From assembly GCF_014697125.1 (NCBI RefSeq), contig NZ_JACJRG010000023.1:1-64000 (forward strand): a DNA stretch of 64,000 nucleotides, in the 5' to 3' direction. This DNA is from Anabaena minutissima FACHB-250 (GTDB taxonomy: Bacteria; Cyanobacteriota; Cyanobacteriia; Cyanobacteriales; Nostocaceae). The position numbers and the translations under genes are program-made. Shown piece after piece: positions 1 through 9,060 of this stretch; position 1 is the first letter of the stretch, and every line of letters begins with the position of its first letter. The notes beneath the pieces were generated by a model. The model made no database searches. It saw only the letters and a program-made list of their open reading frames with translations, and was not told the origin of the DNA.

Positions 1-185
1 AATCAGTTTAGTAATAAAATGAAGTAGGGGATTAGAAGGCATATTTATTAAACTAGTAATTTTATTTTTAATATTTATTGTCTTTTGTTTTCTCAATTAC
101 TTCTGTATTTCCTTCCCAGCTTGGTTTATTGCCACCAATTACTGCTAATTGTATTGAGATATATCTGATTTTTATTACTATTTTA

Positions 186-2201
186 TCATAACCACTCTGG
201 GAGAGCCAAAAAATTAGCAACCGCGCTAATAATTGTACCGATTGCCATAACAATGCCAAGTGGAGGGACGGTAAAAATAGTTGCAATAGTTCCAGCAATT
301 CCTATAAGAACGCTGCCAATACGCAACATATCTTTAAAATTAATATTATTCTGCTTGCTAAAATTAAAATTATCGCCTCCTAATCTAGCTAATAATTGTA
401 ATTCTGTACCAATTTCTTCTAGTAATATTTCTACTTCTTGATTGAATTTATTCCCACTTTCTCCAAAAGCGTTATTTAATTTTTCTTGAAATTTCAATAA
501 TTGCAGCCTATTTTCCCATTTGGATTTTAACTGAGTCTCATCAGCATCCCAATTTTCTTCTGAAAAAGGTTGAATTGTATCAAATACCTGTTTAAACGTA
601 GTTCTAATTTGTTGGAATAAGTATTCGTGATTATTTCTAGTCGCTTTTGCGATGTCTTTTTTAAACTTATCACGCATATCTTTCAAATTATTAGTCAAAT
701 TTTGATAAACTTGTATTTGTTCACTCACCCATTTATTGGGCTTATCAATTGTGCTGACAGTAGAGCCAAGTAGAGTTTGAGAATGTCTAATCACTCCATG
801 CTCTGCTAATGCAACTCGAATTGCATCAAGAAAATCTTGCATATGACTTCCTTGAAACAACTTCTCTCTATTTTCTTCATGCTCTGGTTCTTGTGAGATT
901 TGTGCCGCCAAGAGCATCACAGGTATAATATCAAAGTAATCGTTAGCATAATGGTTTTTGGCGTAGCGACGGATGCGTTCAATATGTCCACGTAAACCAC
1001 TGCTACTATCCATTACAAATAGTTTCTCTGTGTCTTGCAAGAAATAATCTAATCTACGCTGGTCACGGAGATTATTTTTAATATTTAATAAGATAATCAG
1101 AGGCTTGGCTTTTTCTTTTAAAAGTTCTAAAAATTTAAATTCAGTTTCTTGAATACTGTCATTTGTAACTACATAGCAGATAACATCAGATTCTTCGATC
1201 ACTCTAGTAGCAATTTCTTCATCACTTTCTCCACCAGGCGCACCAATACCAGGAGTGTCAATAATCCGAATATTTTTCCACTCATAAACGCGATTAAAAC
1301 GAGTTGTACGCTGTTTACCAACACCAATTGCTTCCCAACCGCCACCTGTAATAATTGCATGGAGAGTGCTTTTACCAGCTTTGGTTTTACCCATGAATGC
1401 AATGCTAAAATAATTTAAAGCACGTTGTTTTGAACGGAGTGATTCACGTACACCTTCAAGTTCTTTGAGAATGCCAGACGAGAGAGAATCTCTGGTACTT
1501 TCAAGCTGTCTTGCTACTTCTTTAGCTGTATTAGCTTGTCCTTTATTATTTGTTCTTTTCTGAATTAATTCAGTAGTTTTTTGAATATTTTTAACTAGAC
1601 TTTCAAGAGCCTTATAAGCACTTCGGAGTGAGTTCTCTGTATATTCATAATCCTCAGTTGCTATTAATTTACATTTTTGGATAGCCTTCTCATACTCCGT
1701 CCCAGATAGTAAGATTTCCTTCCGCAGTATCTCTACTTTACGTCCGATACTTTCAGGAGCAATTTGTGTTAAATTATCCACAATTGCGCGTGATAAAACT
1801 GAATCAATCCCCTTTAAAAGACGCGCACCAACAGATAATTCATATTTTTCTATATCACTAGAGATGCGTTTAATTGTGCCAAAGTTTTTTGCTTCTTCTA
1901 GTAAACTTGTAAGTTCTGTCTCTGACCAATTCCAAATTTTTGCTACATGGTCTACCATTTCCCTTTCTGAAGGTGAAAAGTAACCATCAACATAGGCAAT
2001 GGCTAATATCTGTCGTATCGCCTCACTTTGCTCTCTAGTCGGGATTTGACGCGCTACCTCTTCAATAGGTATAAAATCTTCATTTTGATTCAGTATTTTC
2101 TCCATCTCCTCAATCGTGCGTGTTCCCATTTTGGCTTGCTGTCCTAAATCTTGCAGTGCTTTTGCTTCTTCGCTGTGAATTTGTTCGTCAGCACACACCA
2201 T
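186..2201 (-). CDS. TerB-like domain / dynamin-like GTPase
   Basis: 671-residue protein. Residues about 55-105 resemble a TerB-type helical domain (motif AYVDGYFSPSERE). A long helical region follows, then a GTPase core: P-loop GKTKAGKS at 271-278, candidate switch-I threonines near 299-300, and the DTPG G3 motif at 315-318. The C-terminus (about 620-671) is strongly hydrophobic with Gly and Pro, as in membrane-inserting paddles of bacterial dynamin-like proteins. Family knowledge suggests GTP-dependent membrane remodelling or a stress-related role. The precise function is not evident. It stands alone, with 288 bp to the next gene upstream of its start. Confidence 0.8.
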   Translation of the reverse strand: MVCADEQIHSEEAKALQDLGQQAKMGTRTIEEMEKILNQNEDFIPIEEVARQIPTREQSEAIRQILAIAYVDGYFSPSEREMVDHVAKIWNWSETELTSLLEEAKNFGTIKRISSDIEKYELSVGARLLKGIDSVLSRAIVDNLTQIAPESIGRKVEILRKEILLSGTEYEKAIQKCKLIATEDYEYTENSLRSAYKALESLVKNIQKTTELIQKRTNNKGQANTAKEVARQLESTRDSLSSGILKELEGVRESLRSKQRALNYFSIAFMGKTKAGKSTLHAIITGGGWEAIGVGKQRTTRFNRVYEWKNIRIIDTPGIGAPGGESDEEIATRVIEESDVICYVVTNDSIQETEFKFLELLKEKAKPLIILLNIKNNLRDQRRLDYFLQDTEKLFVMDSSSGLRGHIERIRRYAKNHYANDYFDIIPVMLLAAQISQEPEHEENREKLFQGSHMQDFLDAIRVALAEHGVIRHSQTLLGSTVSTIDKPNKWVSEQIQVYQNLTNNLKDMRDKFKKDIAKATRNNHEYLFQQIRTTFKQVFDTIQPFSEENWDADETQLKSKWENRLQLLKFQEKLNNAFGESGNKFNQEVEILLEEIGTELQLLARLGGDNFNFSKQNNINFKDMLRIGSVLIGIAGTIATIFTVPPLGIVMAIGTIISAVANFLALPEWL

Positions 2202-2489
2202 ATGGGTGAGGAGTAAAAATTGGTAGTTTATTTAGTCAGTAGTTAGTAGCGACATCTTTACCCTAAGTTCAAATCCTATACTTAGGATAAGCAATAACCA
2301 TTATTATCAACGTCAGAAAACATACTTAATTAAGAATATACTGAAATGATTTATTTGTGGAATTTTTACCGAAAATAGGCGATCGCATTCATGGAAAATA
2401 GCAGTAAATATTCTTACGATGAAGAACCCGTATAAAGGCAATACTCATAATTCATGGTTTTTCCAGTTCATCGCCCTATGATTCAATAT

Positions 2490-3104
2490 TCAACAAACTG
2501 AGTTGAAAATCTGTTGTGCTGTTAAATTTAACTGAGGAAAAGTAGGGGATAAGATGAGGTTGTTGTCTTGAAACGGGGTCATTTGATATTCACCATCTAC
2601 TAAATTGCATACAAAAATAGTAGGCTGTTTAGGGTTGCCGAGAAACTTCCGCGCACCCAACGCAGCATAATCGACAATCCAATATTCAGGAATACCCATT
2701 TCCTCATAATCAGCATATTTTTTGTGGTAGTCGTCCCGCCAGTTAGTTGAAACAACTTCAATTATGAGTGGTACTGATTTGGACTGAGTAACCGTAGATT
2801 CTTTTTTCCAAAGTGGTTCATTTTTCAAATTGTCGCGGTTTATTACCAATACATCAGGTAAATAGCTAGAATCAGCACTAGGATTTCTAACAAAGCCTGT
2901 TTTAGGCATATTAAAAGGGAGGTTTAGCCGCTCGATTTCAACTCCTAATTTTCGCGTCAAAAACCCAACAATATCTTCATGGTCGCCAGATGGTGGGGGC
3001 ATCTCAACTATCACTCCCTGATGCAATTCGTAACGTTTACCGTCATTAGGATACCATTTGATAAATTCATCAAAGGTTAGTATTTTAGGCAAGGCTTGGG
3101 TCAT
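2490..3104 (-). CDS. Uma2 family (DUF820) endonuclease-like protein
   Basis: 204 residues. The pattern is that of the Uma2/DUF820 family, which is greatly expanded in cyanobacteria: an N-terminal segment KRYELHQGVIVEMPPPSG, then PDVLVINRD, then PLIIEVVSTNWRDDYHKKYADYEEMGIPEYWIVD. These hold the D...ExV...K residues of a PD-(D/E)XK nuclease fold. The biological substrate of this family is unknown. It is followed on the same strand by a second family member 52 bp upstream, so the two may be co-transcribed. Confidence 0.85.
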   Translation of the reverse strand: MTQALPKILTFDEFIKWYPNDGKRYELHQGVIVEMPPPSGDHEDIVGFLTRKLGVEIERLNLPFNMPKTGFVRNPSADSSYLPDVLVINRDNLKNEPLWKKESTVTQSKSVPLIIEVVSTNWRDDYHKKYADYEEMGIPEYWIVDYAALGARKFLGNPKQPTIFVCNLVDGEYQMTPFQDNNLILSPTFPQLNLTAQQIFNSVC

Positions 3105-3156
3105 AATCTTACCTCCACATCCTCCACGGGGGACTCAGTATTTTAGACACTTAAAA

Positions 3157-3711
3157 TTATTCAAATACAGGTGGCCATAGTTCAGAAATCGCAATTTCCC
3201 AACCAGGAAATAACTCATTAATAGTTAGCTTATCCTCATTAGTTAAAACTTTCACATCACCATTAGGACGATATACACTCACAGTTAATTCATCAGGATT
3301 AATTAATATTCCTACCCTTGCACCTAACTCTAAAAATAACTTAACTTTATCTTCTAACTTAGAAACTCTATCTGTTTTTGATTTAATTTCTACAACTAAA
3401 TCAGGTACTAGCTGAGCAAAATCTCTGACAGTTCGTTTTAATCTTTCGGCCGCTACAAAAGAAACATCAGGAGCGCGTAAATCAGTGTTTGGCATAATAA
3501 ACCCACCATTTGAGTCAAATATTCGCCCAAGCTTACGAGGTTTTATCCAATTCCCTAATAACCTGATTAACTCAGCCCCAATTTCGCTAGACTCAATATC
3601 TGATGGCCCCATGACTAGAATATTTCCCTCTTGCAGTTCTATTTGATAGTCCTGCTGTTCTTCTTGTAGCTTTTTTTGTAGTCTTTCTACATCTTCAATA
3701 GTGAGAGTCAT
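3157..3711 (-). CDS. Uma2 family (DUF820) endonuclease-like protein
   Basis: 184 residues, a second Uma2/DUF820 protein next to the previous one. Visible motifs are LQEGNILVMGPSD, RAPDVSFVAAERL and the catalytic-type LVVEIKSKTDRVSKLEDKV, giving the Asp, Glu and Lys of a PD-(D/E)XK nuclease fold. Only about 25-30 percent of residues look alike between the two copies by eye, so they are not a recent duplication. Its start lies about 100 bp from the desB terminator, so it is probably transcribed separately from the desaturase operon. Confidence 0.85.
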   Translation of the reverse strand: MTLTIEDVERLQKKLQEEQQDYQIELQEGNILVMGPSDIESSEIGAELIRLLGNWIKPRKLGRIFDSNGGFIMPNTDLRAPDVSFVAAERLKRTVRDFAQLVPDLVVEIKSKTDRVSKLEDKVKLFLELGARVGILINPDELTVSVYRPNGDVKVLTNEDKLTINELFPGWEIAISELWPPVFE

Positions 3712-3808
3712 ACAACTTTTTAGATAAATTTAACTTTACAGTTATGTTAACCTAAGTTCTCGACAGGGAATAAGCTAACAAGCTGCAAATTGTATTCTGA
3801 TATGAGTC

Positions 3809-3861
3809 AAAAAAAAAGTTCGCGTAGCCGGACTTCCAGAAGTAAAGCTGTGCGAACTTTT
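3809..3861 (-). terminator. intrinsic terminator of the desaturase cluster
   Basis: Arms AAAAGTTCGC (3814-3823) and GCGAACTTTT (3852-3861) are perfectly complementary. Read on the minus strand, the stem ends in a run of nine T, immediately downstream of desB. This is the layout of a Rho-independent terminator. Confidence 0.75.
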
Positions 3862-3894
3862 GTATAGTTTCAGATTTCTAATCTGAAGAGAAAT

Positions 3895-4962
3895 TTATTT
3901 AGGGTTGGATGTATAGTAAACCTTCCCGCCGGTATCTGGTACAAAATGACAGCTAAGGGAAGAACGCCACAAAGACTGCCAAATTGGTTCTTCAGACTTG
4001 CGATAATACTCACCCATAATCGGTTTAATCGCTTCAGTCGCTTTCAATAAGTTGTAGTGTGGCATATTCAAGAAGATGTGGTGTGCCACATGAGTACCGA
4101 TATCGTGGTGAATGTGGTTGAATAAACCATAATTGCGGTCAATGCTGGAAATTGCACCTTTAAGAAAAGTCCAATCATCGCCACGATACCAAGGAATATC
4201 AGCCTCGGTGTGATGCAGAAATGTCACCAAGTCTAACCAAATTACAAACACAATGTAGGGTGCAGCATAGTATTTTAGCAACCACATCCAACCCCATTGA
4301 TAGGTAAGGAAGCCTAATAAGCCTGCCATCCCAATCCAGAGTACGGTGCTAGTAATAACATCCCATTTTTCTGAGGGCTTGAAAAGTGAGCTACTAGGCA
4401 CAAAGTGAGAGCCTTCTTTATTAGGAGAACGCTTAAATATATAGATTGGATAAGCCAATAAAAATACATAATATCGACCTATTTTTTGCAATAACGGCAT
4501 TTCCTTATACTGCGATTCCGTCACAGGATACCAGCTTTCATCATTATCAATATTGCCAGTATTTTTATGATGGGTTCTGTGACTAATACGCCAACCATGA
4601 TAAGGAACTAAGATTGGTGTATGAGACAAATGACCAATCAAATCATTCAACCATTTATGCTTAGAAAAAGATTGGTGTCCGCAGTCATGTCCGACTACAA
4701 ACAAAGCCCAAAACATTGTTCCTTGCATTAGCCAAAATATAGGCCAGAAAAACCAAGAATCAAGGTAATTAGCTACTGCATAAAGCACACCAATAATCAG
4801 AATATCACGGAAGAAGTAAAACAGTGATTTACTGACATTGGGTTGAAAGCATTCTGCGGGAATGGCAGCTTTCAAATCCTGAAGAGTAAAAGGAAGTGAA
4901 GTTGTATCCTGAGATGGTTCACTGAGATGCGAATTATCGAAGTTAATGCTCGTTGATTGCAC
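3895..4962 (-). CDS. desB: acyl-lipid omega-3 (delta-15) desaturase DesB
   Basis: 355-residue integral-membrane di-iron desaturase that inserts the omega-3 double bond into membrane glycerolipid acyl chains. The three histidine boxes are visible: HDCGH, HRTHH and HVAHH, with hydrophobic segments between them. The segment GHDCGHQSFSKHKWLND and the position as last gene after desC and desA match DesB rather than DesA. In cyanobacteria this enzyme is typically cold-induced. A good intrinsic terminator follows the stop, and 184 bp separate it from desA. Confidence 0.9.
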   Translation of the reverse strand: MQSTSINFDNSHLSEPSQDTTSLPFTLQDLKAAIPAECFQPNVSKSLFYFFRDILIIGVLYAVANYLDSWFFWPIFWLMQGTMFWALFVVGHDCGHQSFSKHKWLNDLIGHLSHTPILVPYHGWRISHRTHHKNTGNIDNDESWYPVTESQYKEMPLLQKIGRYYVFLLAYPIYIFKRSPNKEGSHFVPSSSLFKPSEKWDVITSTVLWIGMAGLLGFLTYQWGWMWLLKYYAAPYIVFVIWLDLVTFLHHTEADIPWYRGDDWTFLKGAISSIDRNYGLFNHIHHDIGTHVAHHIFLNMPHYNLLKATEAIKPIMGEYYRKSEEPIWQSLWRSSLSCHFVPDTGGKVYYTSNPK

Positions 4963-5146
4963 TGGATTCTTGGTTTTTTATGTAAAGCGGACTATGTTTG
5001 AGGCTAGATTAAAATTCGCCTCGTGTTGTTTGCATTCACATTGCAAACACAAAATGATTCTGGCAATTTATTTAGCAATAACTAAGATAGAAAATTGCCA
5101 GAATATCTATTACTTTTCGGGATAATCAGCACTCTATAAACTAGAG

Positions 5147-6217
5147 TTATCTATTAACAGAATGTTTATTTTCTGCGTAGTATTCATCAAAAGTTTGATA
5201 ACCAACATCGGTTACATACAATTGACACTGATTAGTAATTTGCTTCATTAACGGCCAAGAAAACTTCAATTCATCATGTAAATAAGAACCCCAGTTTTCT
5301 TTGATGCTGCTGTAAGCTAGACGCAAATTATAAGAAGGAATTGCCGTAGAAATATGATGGGGGACATGGACGTTAATATCATGGCAGAAGTATTCTACCC
5401 AACGGGGATAATCACAATGAATAGTACCAAATAATTGTGCGATCGCCTCGTTCCACTTATGCGCTGCTGTGAAAGGTACATCAGCATAAGTGTGGTGAAC
5501 AATGGTGAAGGTACTCATCCAAAAATGATAAACCAACCAAGGCACAAACCAGAATTTGACGAATCCCCAAATACCAGTGGTAGCTATGAGAACTGGGAAA
5601 AAAGCTGCTGCAAATATGACAACTACCGCAACGGATAGTTTAACATCTGCTCGCTCTTGAGCTTTGAATTTCCGCCAGTCAAAATGTACAACAGCCCAAT
5701 GTCCAATTGAACCTACCCACCAAAAGCGTCTACGCATAAAAAACTCAAAGGCAGATTGGCGAGTTTCATCCCAACTGTTAAAAACCTCTGGTCTGATGGG
5801 ATGCCAAGCATTATCTTCATCTAACTTGTTGGTGTGTTTGTGATGATGATTATGTTTAATCCGCCAACTATGAAAGGGATATATTAACGGCATCAAGAAT
5901 ATATGTCCCACCAAATCATTTACCCAACGACGTTTGGCAAATGAACGATGTCCACAATCATGACTGATAACAAAAAAACCTGTTAAAGCAGTTCCTGTAA
6001 AAATCCAAGCAATTGGTAACAGAAACCAGGGAGAAATTGTCAAACTGTAATAGCCTAAACCCACCAGCAAAACATTGATGATTACTTGAGTCCAAGCTTT
6101 ACGACGACTTAACTGAAAACATTCCTTTGGCAAAGTTTTGATAATATCTTTCAGCCTTAGTTCGGAACTACCAAGGTTATTACTAATTTCTTCTGTCTTG
6201 ATGATTGATGTAGTCAT
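5147..6217 (-). CDS. desA: acyl-lipid delta-12 desaturase DesA
   Basis: Membrane di-iron desaturase acting on delta-9 unsaturated acyl lipids. Histidine boxes HDCGH, HNHHHKH and HVPHH are present. The open frame reaches back to 6244, but the ATG at 6217 (MTTSIIKTEEIS) is preferred because the upstream residues look non-conserved and a weak AGG lies just before this ATG. That gives 356 residues, normal for the family. It is the middle gene of desC-desA-desB, all on the minus strand. The gaps of about 180-220 bp leave room for separate promoters. Confidence 0.88.
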   Translation of the reverse strand: MTTSIIKTEEISNNLGSSELRLKDIIKTLPKECFQLSRRKAWTQVIINVLLVGLGYYSLTISPWFLLPIAWIFTGTALTGFFVISHDCGHRSFAKRRWVNDLVGHIFLMPLIYPFHSWRIKHNHHHKHTNKLDEDNAWHPIRPEVFNSWDETRQSAFEFFMRRRFWWVGSIGHWAVVHFDWRKFKAQERADVKLSVAVVVIFAAAFFPVLIATTGIWGFVKFWFVPWLVYHFWMSTFTIVHHTYADVPFTAAHKWNEAIAQLFGTIHCDYPRWVEYFCHDINVHVPHHISTAIPSYNLRLAYSSIKENWGSYLHDELKFSWPLMKQITNQCQLYVTDVGYQTFDEYYAENKHSVNR

Positions 6218-6438
6218 GAAAACCTGAAAAACGAACAAAATCATCCGCCAAGTTACATTTTAGTAACTTGCCGCAAAGTTTCTTTACATTGGTCGTTATG
6301 GATTATAGCAATCTAAGTTACACAAACACAGATGTAATTAGATTTTGCATACTATTTCCGAATCGACTAGAATATTTGCCAAAAAAAATCTTTAGTCATT
6401 AGTTGTTGGTGAAAAACTAATGACTAATCATAAATTAC

Positions 6439-7257
6439 TTATTGTTTTTTGTCTGCAACTTTTACGTTAGTAGCTAGACCAAGCACTTGCAAAAATTGAA
6501 CTGTCATCCAAGTTAAGTCAATTTCCCACCATTCCAAACCGTGACGAGCCGAATATTGGAAAGCGTGGTGGTTATTGTGCCAACCTTCGCCAAATACTAG
6601 GACAGCTACCCACCAGCAATTGGTAGAGTTATCACCAGCGTCATGGCTGCGATAGCCAAATTTATGGGTAGCACTATTCACCAACCAGGTGCAGTGATAA
6701 ACCCAAACAATGCGAGCGAAAACTCCCCAGACTACGAAAGACCAGCCGCCCAAATAGAGGAGCAATAAACCCAGAGCAATCTGCACAAAAATAAAATATT
6801 TCTGTAAAAACTGATAAACTGGGTCTTCGGCAATATCTTTGGTAAACCGAGGAACATCAGCGTGAGAAGGAGAATGATAAATCAGCCAACCCATATGACT
6901 CCACCAAAAACCTTTATTGGAATCATGTGGATCGGGTTCGGTATCGGAATGTAAATGATGAATGCGGTGTGTACCGATCCACTCAATTGGCCCTCCTTGA
7001 CAAGCGAGAGTTCCGCAAAATACCAAGAAATACTCTAGCCATTTGGGAGTCTGGAAGCTGCGGTGGGTGACAAGGCGGTGAAAGCCTAGGGTAATGCCCA
7101 AGCCACCTGTTACCCAGTAAAGGAATAAACCTACACCAACTGCTGCCCAGCTAAAGTTACCAGGAACAAAGGCAAACAACGCGCCGATGTGTAGACCAAG
7201 AAAAAACAGGGTGTTAACCCAATTGATTTGAGGTTTTGTTGAAGTAGCAATTGTCAT
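6439..7257 (-). CDS. desC: acyl-lipid delta-9 desaturase DesC
   Basis: 272-residue delta-9 desaturase, which introduces the first double bond and so feeds DesA and DesB. The boxes of the stearoyl-CoA/acyl-lipid delta-9 class are visible: HRLVTH, HRIHHLHSD and EGWHNNHH, in a protein with four hydrophobic stretches. It is the first gene of the desaturase cluster. Its start is 86 bp from the divergently transcribed PLP enzyme at 7344, so the two share a short promoter region. Confidence 0.92.
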   Translation of the reverse strand: MTIATSTKPQINWVNTLFFLGLHIGALFAFVPGNFSWAAVGVGLFLYWVTGGLGITLGFHRLVTHRSFQTPKWLEYFLVFCGTLACQGGPIEWIGTHRIHHLHSDTEPDPHDSNKGFWWSHMGWLIYHSPSHADVPRFTKDIAEDPVYQFLQKYFIFVQIALGLLLLYLGGWSFVVWGVFARIVWVYHCTWLVNSATHKFGYRSHDAGDNSTNCWWVAVLVFGEGWHNNHHAFQYSARHGLEWWEIDLTWMTVQFLQVLGLATNVKVADKKQ

Positions 7258-7343
7258 GCAGTAACCTGTATTGAAATTGTTCAGCCTAATCTGCGCGAAC
7301 CCAAAATCCGCATATTTATAGTTTTTTTGTTAACGAGGAAGTA

Positions 7344-8573
7344 ATGAACAGCTTGGAACAGCTGCGGCAAGCAGAACAGGCACTGTTAGAGATTTTTTCT
7401 GGAATTGACGCTCAGGTCAAGCATAATCTAAAAAGAGTGCTGGATGCCTTTCGTAATCACCGTGTAGGAGCGCACCATTTTGCAGGTGTAAGTGGCTATG
7501 GCCACGATGATTTGGGACGAGAAACTTTAGACAAAGTTTTTGCGGAAGTAATGGGTGCTGAGGCTGCGGCTGTGCGAGTGCAGTTTGTTTCGGGGACTCA
7601 CGCGATCGCTTGCGCCCTATATGGTGTACTCCGTCCTGGGGATGAAATGCTAGCAGTGGTCGGTTCTCCCTACGATACGCTCGAAGAAGTCATTGGTTTG
7701 CGGGGTCAAGGCCAAGGCTCTCTTATTGAGTTTGGCATAAAATATCGCCAATTGGAGTTAACTTCCCAAGGAACTATAGACTGGGAAGCTTTAAGCACTA
7801 ACATTACTGATAACACGCGTTTAGTGTTAATTCAGCGTTCTTGTGGTTATTCTTGGCGACCAAGCTTATTAATTAGTGATATAGAGAAAATAGTACATCT
7901 AGTTAAACAACAAAATCCTCACACCGTTTGCTTTGTCGATAACTGTTATGGGGAATTTATCGACATCCAAGAACCCACCCACGTCGGGGCTGATTTAATG
8001 GCGGGGTCATTAATCAAAAATCCTGGAGGTACTATCGTCACGGCTGGGGGTTATGTAGCTGGTCGGGCTGATTTAGTAGAAGCCGCCGCCTGTCGCCTGA
8101 CTGCCCCTGGGATTGGTAGTTATGGGGGGGCGACCTTTGACCAAAATCGGCTGTTGTTCCAAGGGTTATTTTTATCGCCGCAGATGGTAGGGGAGGCGAT
8201 GAAAGGGACTTATCTCACTGGTTATGTATTTGACAAGCTCGGTTATCCAGTTCATCCCGCACCCCTTGCGCCCCGTGGGGATGTGATTCAGGCAATTAAA
8301 TTGGGTTCGGCGAAAAAGCTGATTGCCTTCTGTAAGGCGATACAACAGAATTCTCCTATTGGTTCTTATCTAGACCCTATTCCTGATGCTATGCCGGGGT
8401 ATGAGAGCCAGGTAGTGATGGCTGGGGGGACGTTTATTGAGGGGAGTACGTTGGAGTTTTCGGCGGATGGGCCTTTGCGTGAGCCTTATGTAGTGTATTG
8501 CCAGGGGGGGACTCATTGGACTCATGTGGCGATCGCATTGGAGGCGGCGATAGACGCTGTGGGGATGGGTTAG
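7344..8573 (+). CDS. PLP-dependent methionine gamma-lyase / aluminum-resistance family protein
   Basis: 409 residues. It matches the family often annotated as aluminum-resistance or cystathionine-beta-lyase-like protein (Met_gamma_lyase fold type I). Visible elements are HHFAGVSGYGHDDLGRETLD near the N-terminus, the cofactor loop VQFVSGTHAIA, and the probable Schiff-base lysine in GSLIKNPGG. A function in sulphur amino-acid catabolism is inferred from the family. The true substrate is not established. ATG follows a GAGGAAG Shine-Dalgarno. Confidence 0.82.
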   Translation: MNSLEQLRQAEQALLEIFSGIDAQVKHNLKRVLDAFRNHRVGAHHFAGVSGYGHDDLGRETLDKVFAEVMGAEAAAVRVQFVSGTHAIACALYGVLRPGDEMLAVVGSPYDTLEEVIGLRGQGQGSLIEFGIKYRQLELTSQGTIDWEALSTNITDNTRLVLIQRSCGYSWRPSLLISDIEKIVHLVKQQNPHTVCFVDNCYGEFIDIQEPTHVGADLMAGSLIKNPGGTIVTAGGYVAGRADLVEAAACRLTAPGIGSYGGATFDQNRLLFQGLFLSPQMVGEAMKGTYLTGYVFDKLGYPVHPAPLAPRGDVIQAIKLGSAKKLIAFCKAIQQNSPIGSYLDPIPDAMPGYESQVVMAGGTFIEGSTLEFSADGPLREPYVVYCQGGTHWTHVAIALEAAIDAVGMG

Positions 8574-8591
8574 CATTGTTACACAGGCCAC

Positions 8592-9029
8592 ATGAGTTAT
8601 GATTGTCTCACGCAGAGGCGCAAAGACGCGGAGAATGAGGTGCAGAGAGGAATGATTGAGAATGAGATTTCGGGTATGGTAGTGGATGCAGCTTATAAGG
8701 TTCACACGACTTTGGGGCCTGGTTTGCTGGAGTCGGTTTATGAGTCGGTTATGGATTTTGAGTTGCGGAGACGGAAGTTAACGGTTAATAGACAGGTAGT
8801 GATTCCAGTGTTTTATGAAGGTGTGCGTTTGGATGAAGGCTTTCGTGCTGATTTAATAGTTGAAGATCAGGTGATTGTCGAATTAAAATCAGTGGAAGCT
8901 GTTCATCCAGTACACAAAAAGCAACTACTAACCTATCTACGCCTTGCTGATAAACGAGTTGGATTACTCATCAACTTCAACGTTACACTCATCAAAGACG
9001 GGATCTCCCGCGTAGTGAATAACCTCTAA
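8592..9029 (+). CDS. GxxExxY protein
   Basis: 145 residues with the signature GPGLLESVYE (G..E.xY) and a downstream VIVELKSV motif of a PD-(D/E)XK-like fold. Function of the family is unknown. The first 20 residues are encoded by a dispersed repeat (8608-8634), so translation may really begin at the internal ATG at 8652 (MIENEISGMV). The gene lies between two inverted copies of the repeat, which suggests it travels with it. Confidence 0.8.
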   Translation: MSYDCLTQRRKDAENEVQRGMIENEISGMVVDAAYKVHTTLGPGLLESVYESVMDFELRRRKLTVNRQVVIPVFYEGVRLDEGFRADLIVEDQVIVELKSVEAVHPVHKKQLLTYLRLADKRVGLLINFNVTLIKDGISRVVNNL

Positions 9030-9060
9030 AAACTCTCTGCGCCTCTGCGCCTCTGCGTGA
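8608..9060. repeat. inverted-repeat pair bracketing the GxxExxY gene
   Basis: A 27-nt sequence at 8608-8634 (starting TCACGCAGAGGCGC) recurs in inverted orientation at 9034-9060, matching at 24 of 27 positions. The right copy directly abuts the stop codon of bciB (9061). Similar GC-rich repeats are dispersed in Nostoc-type genomes. Confidence 0.7.
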
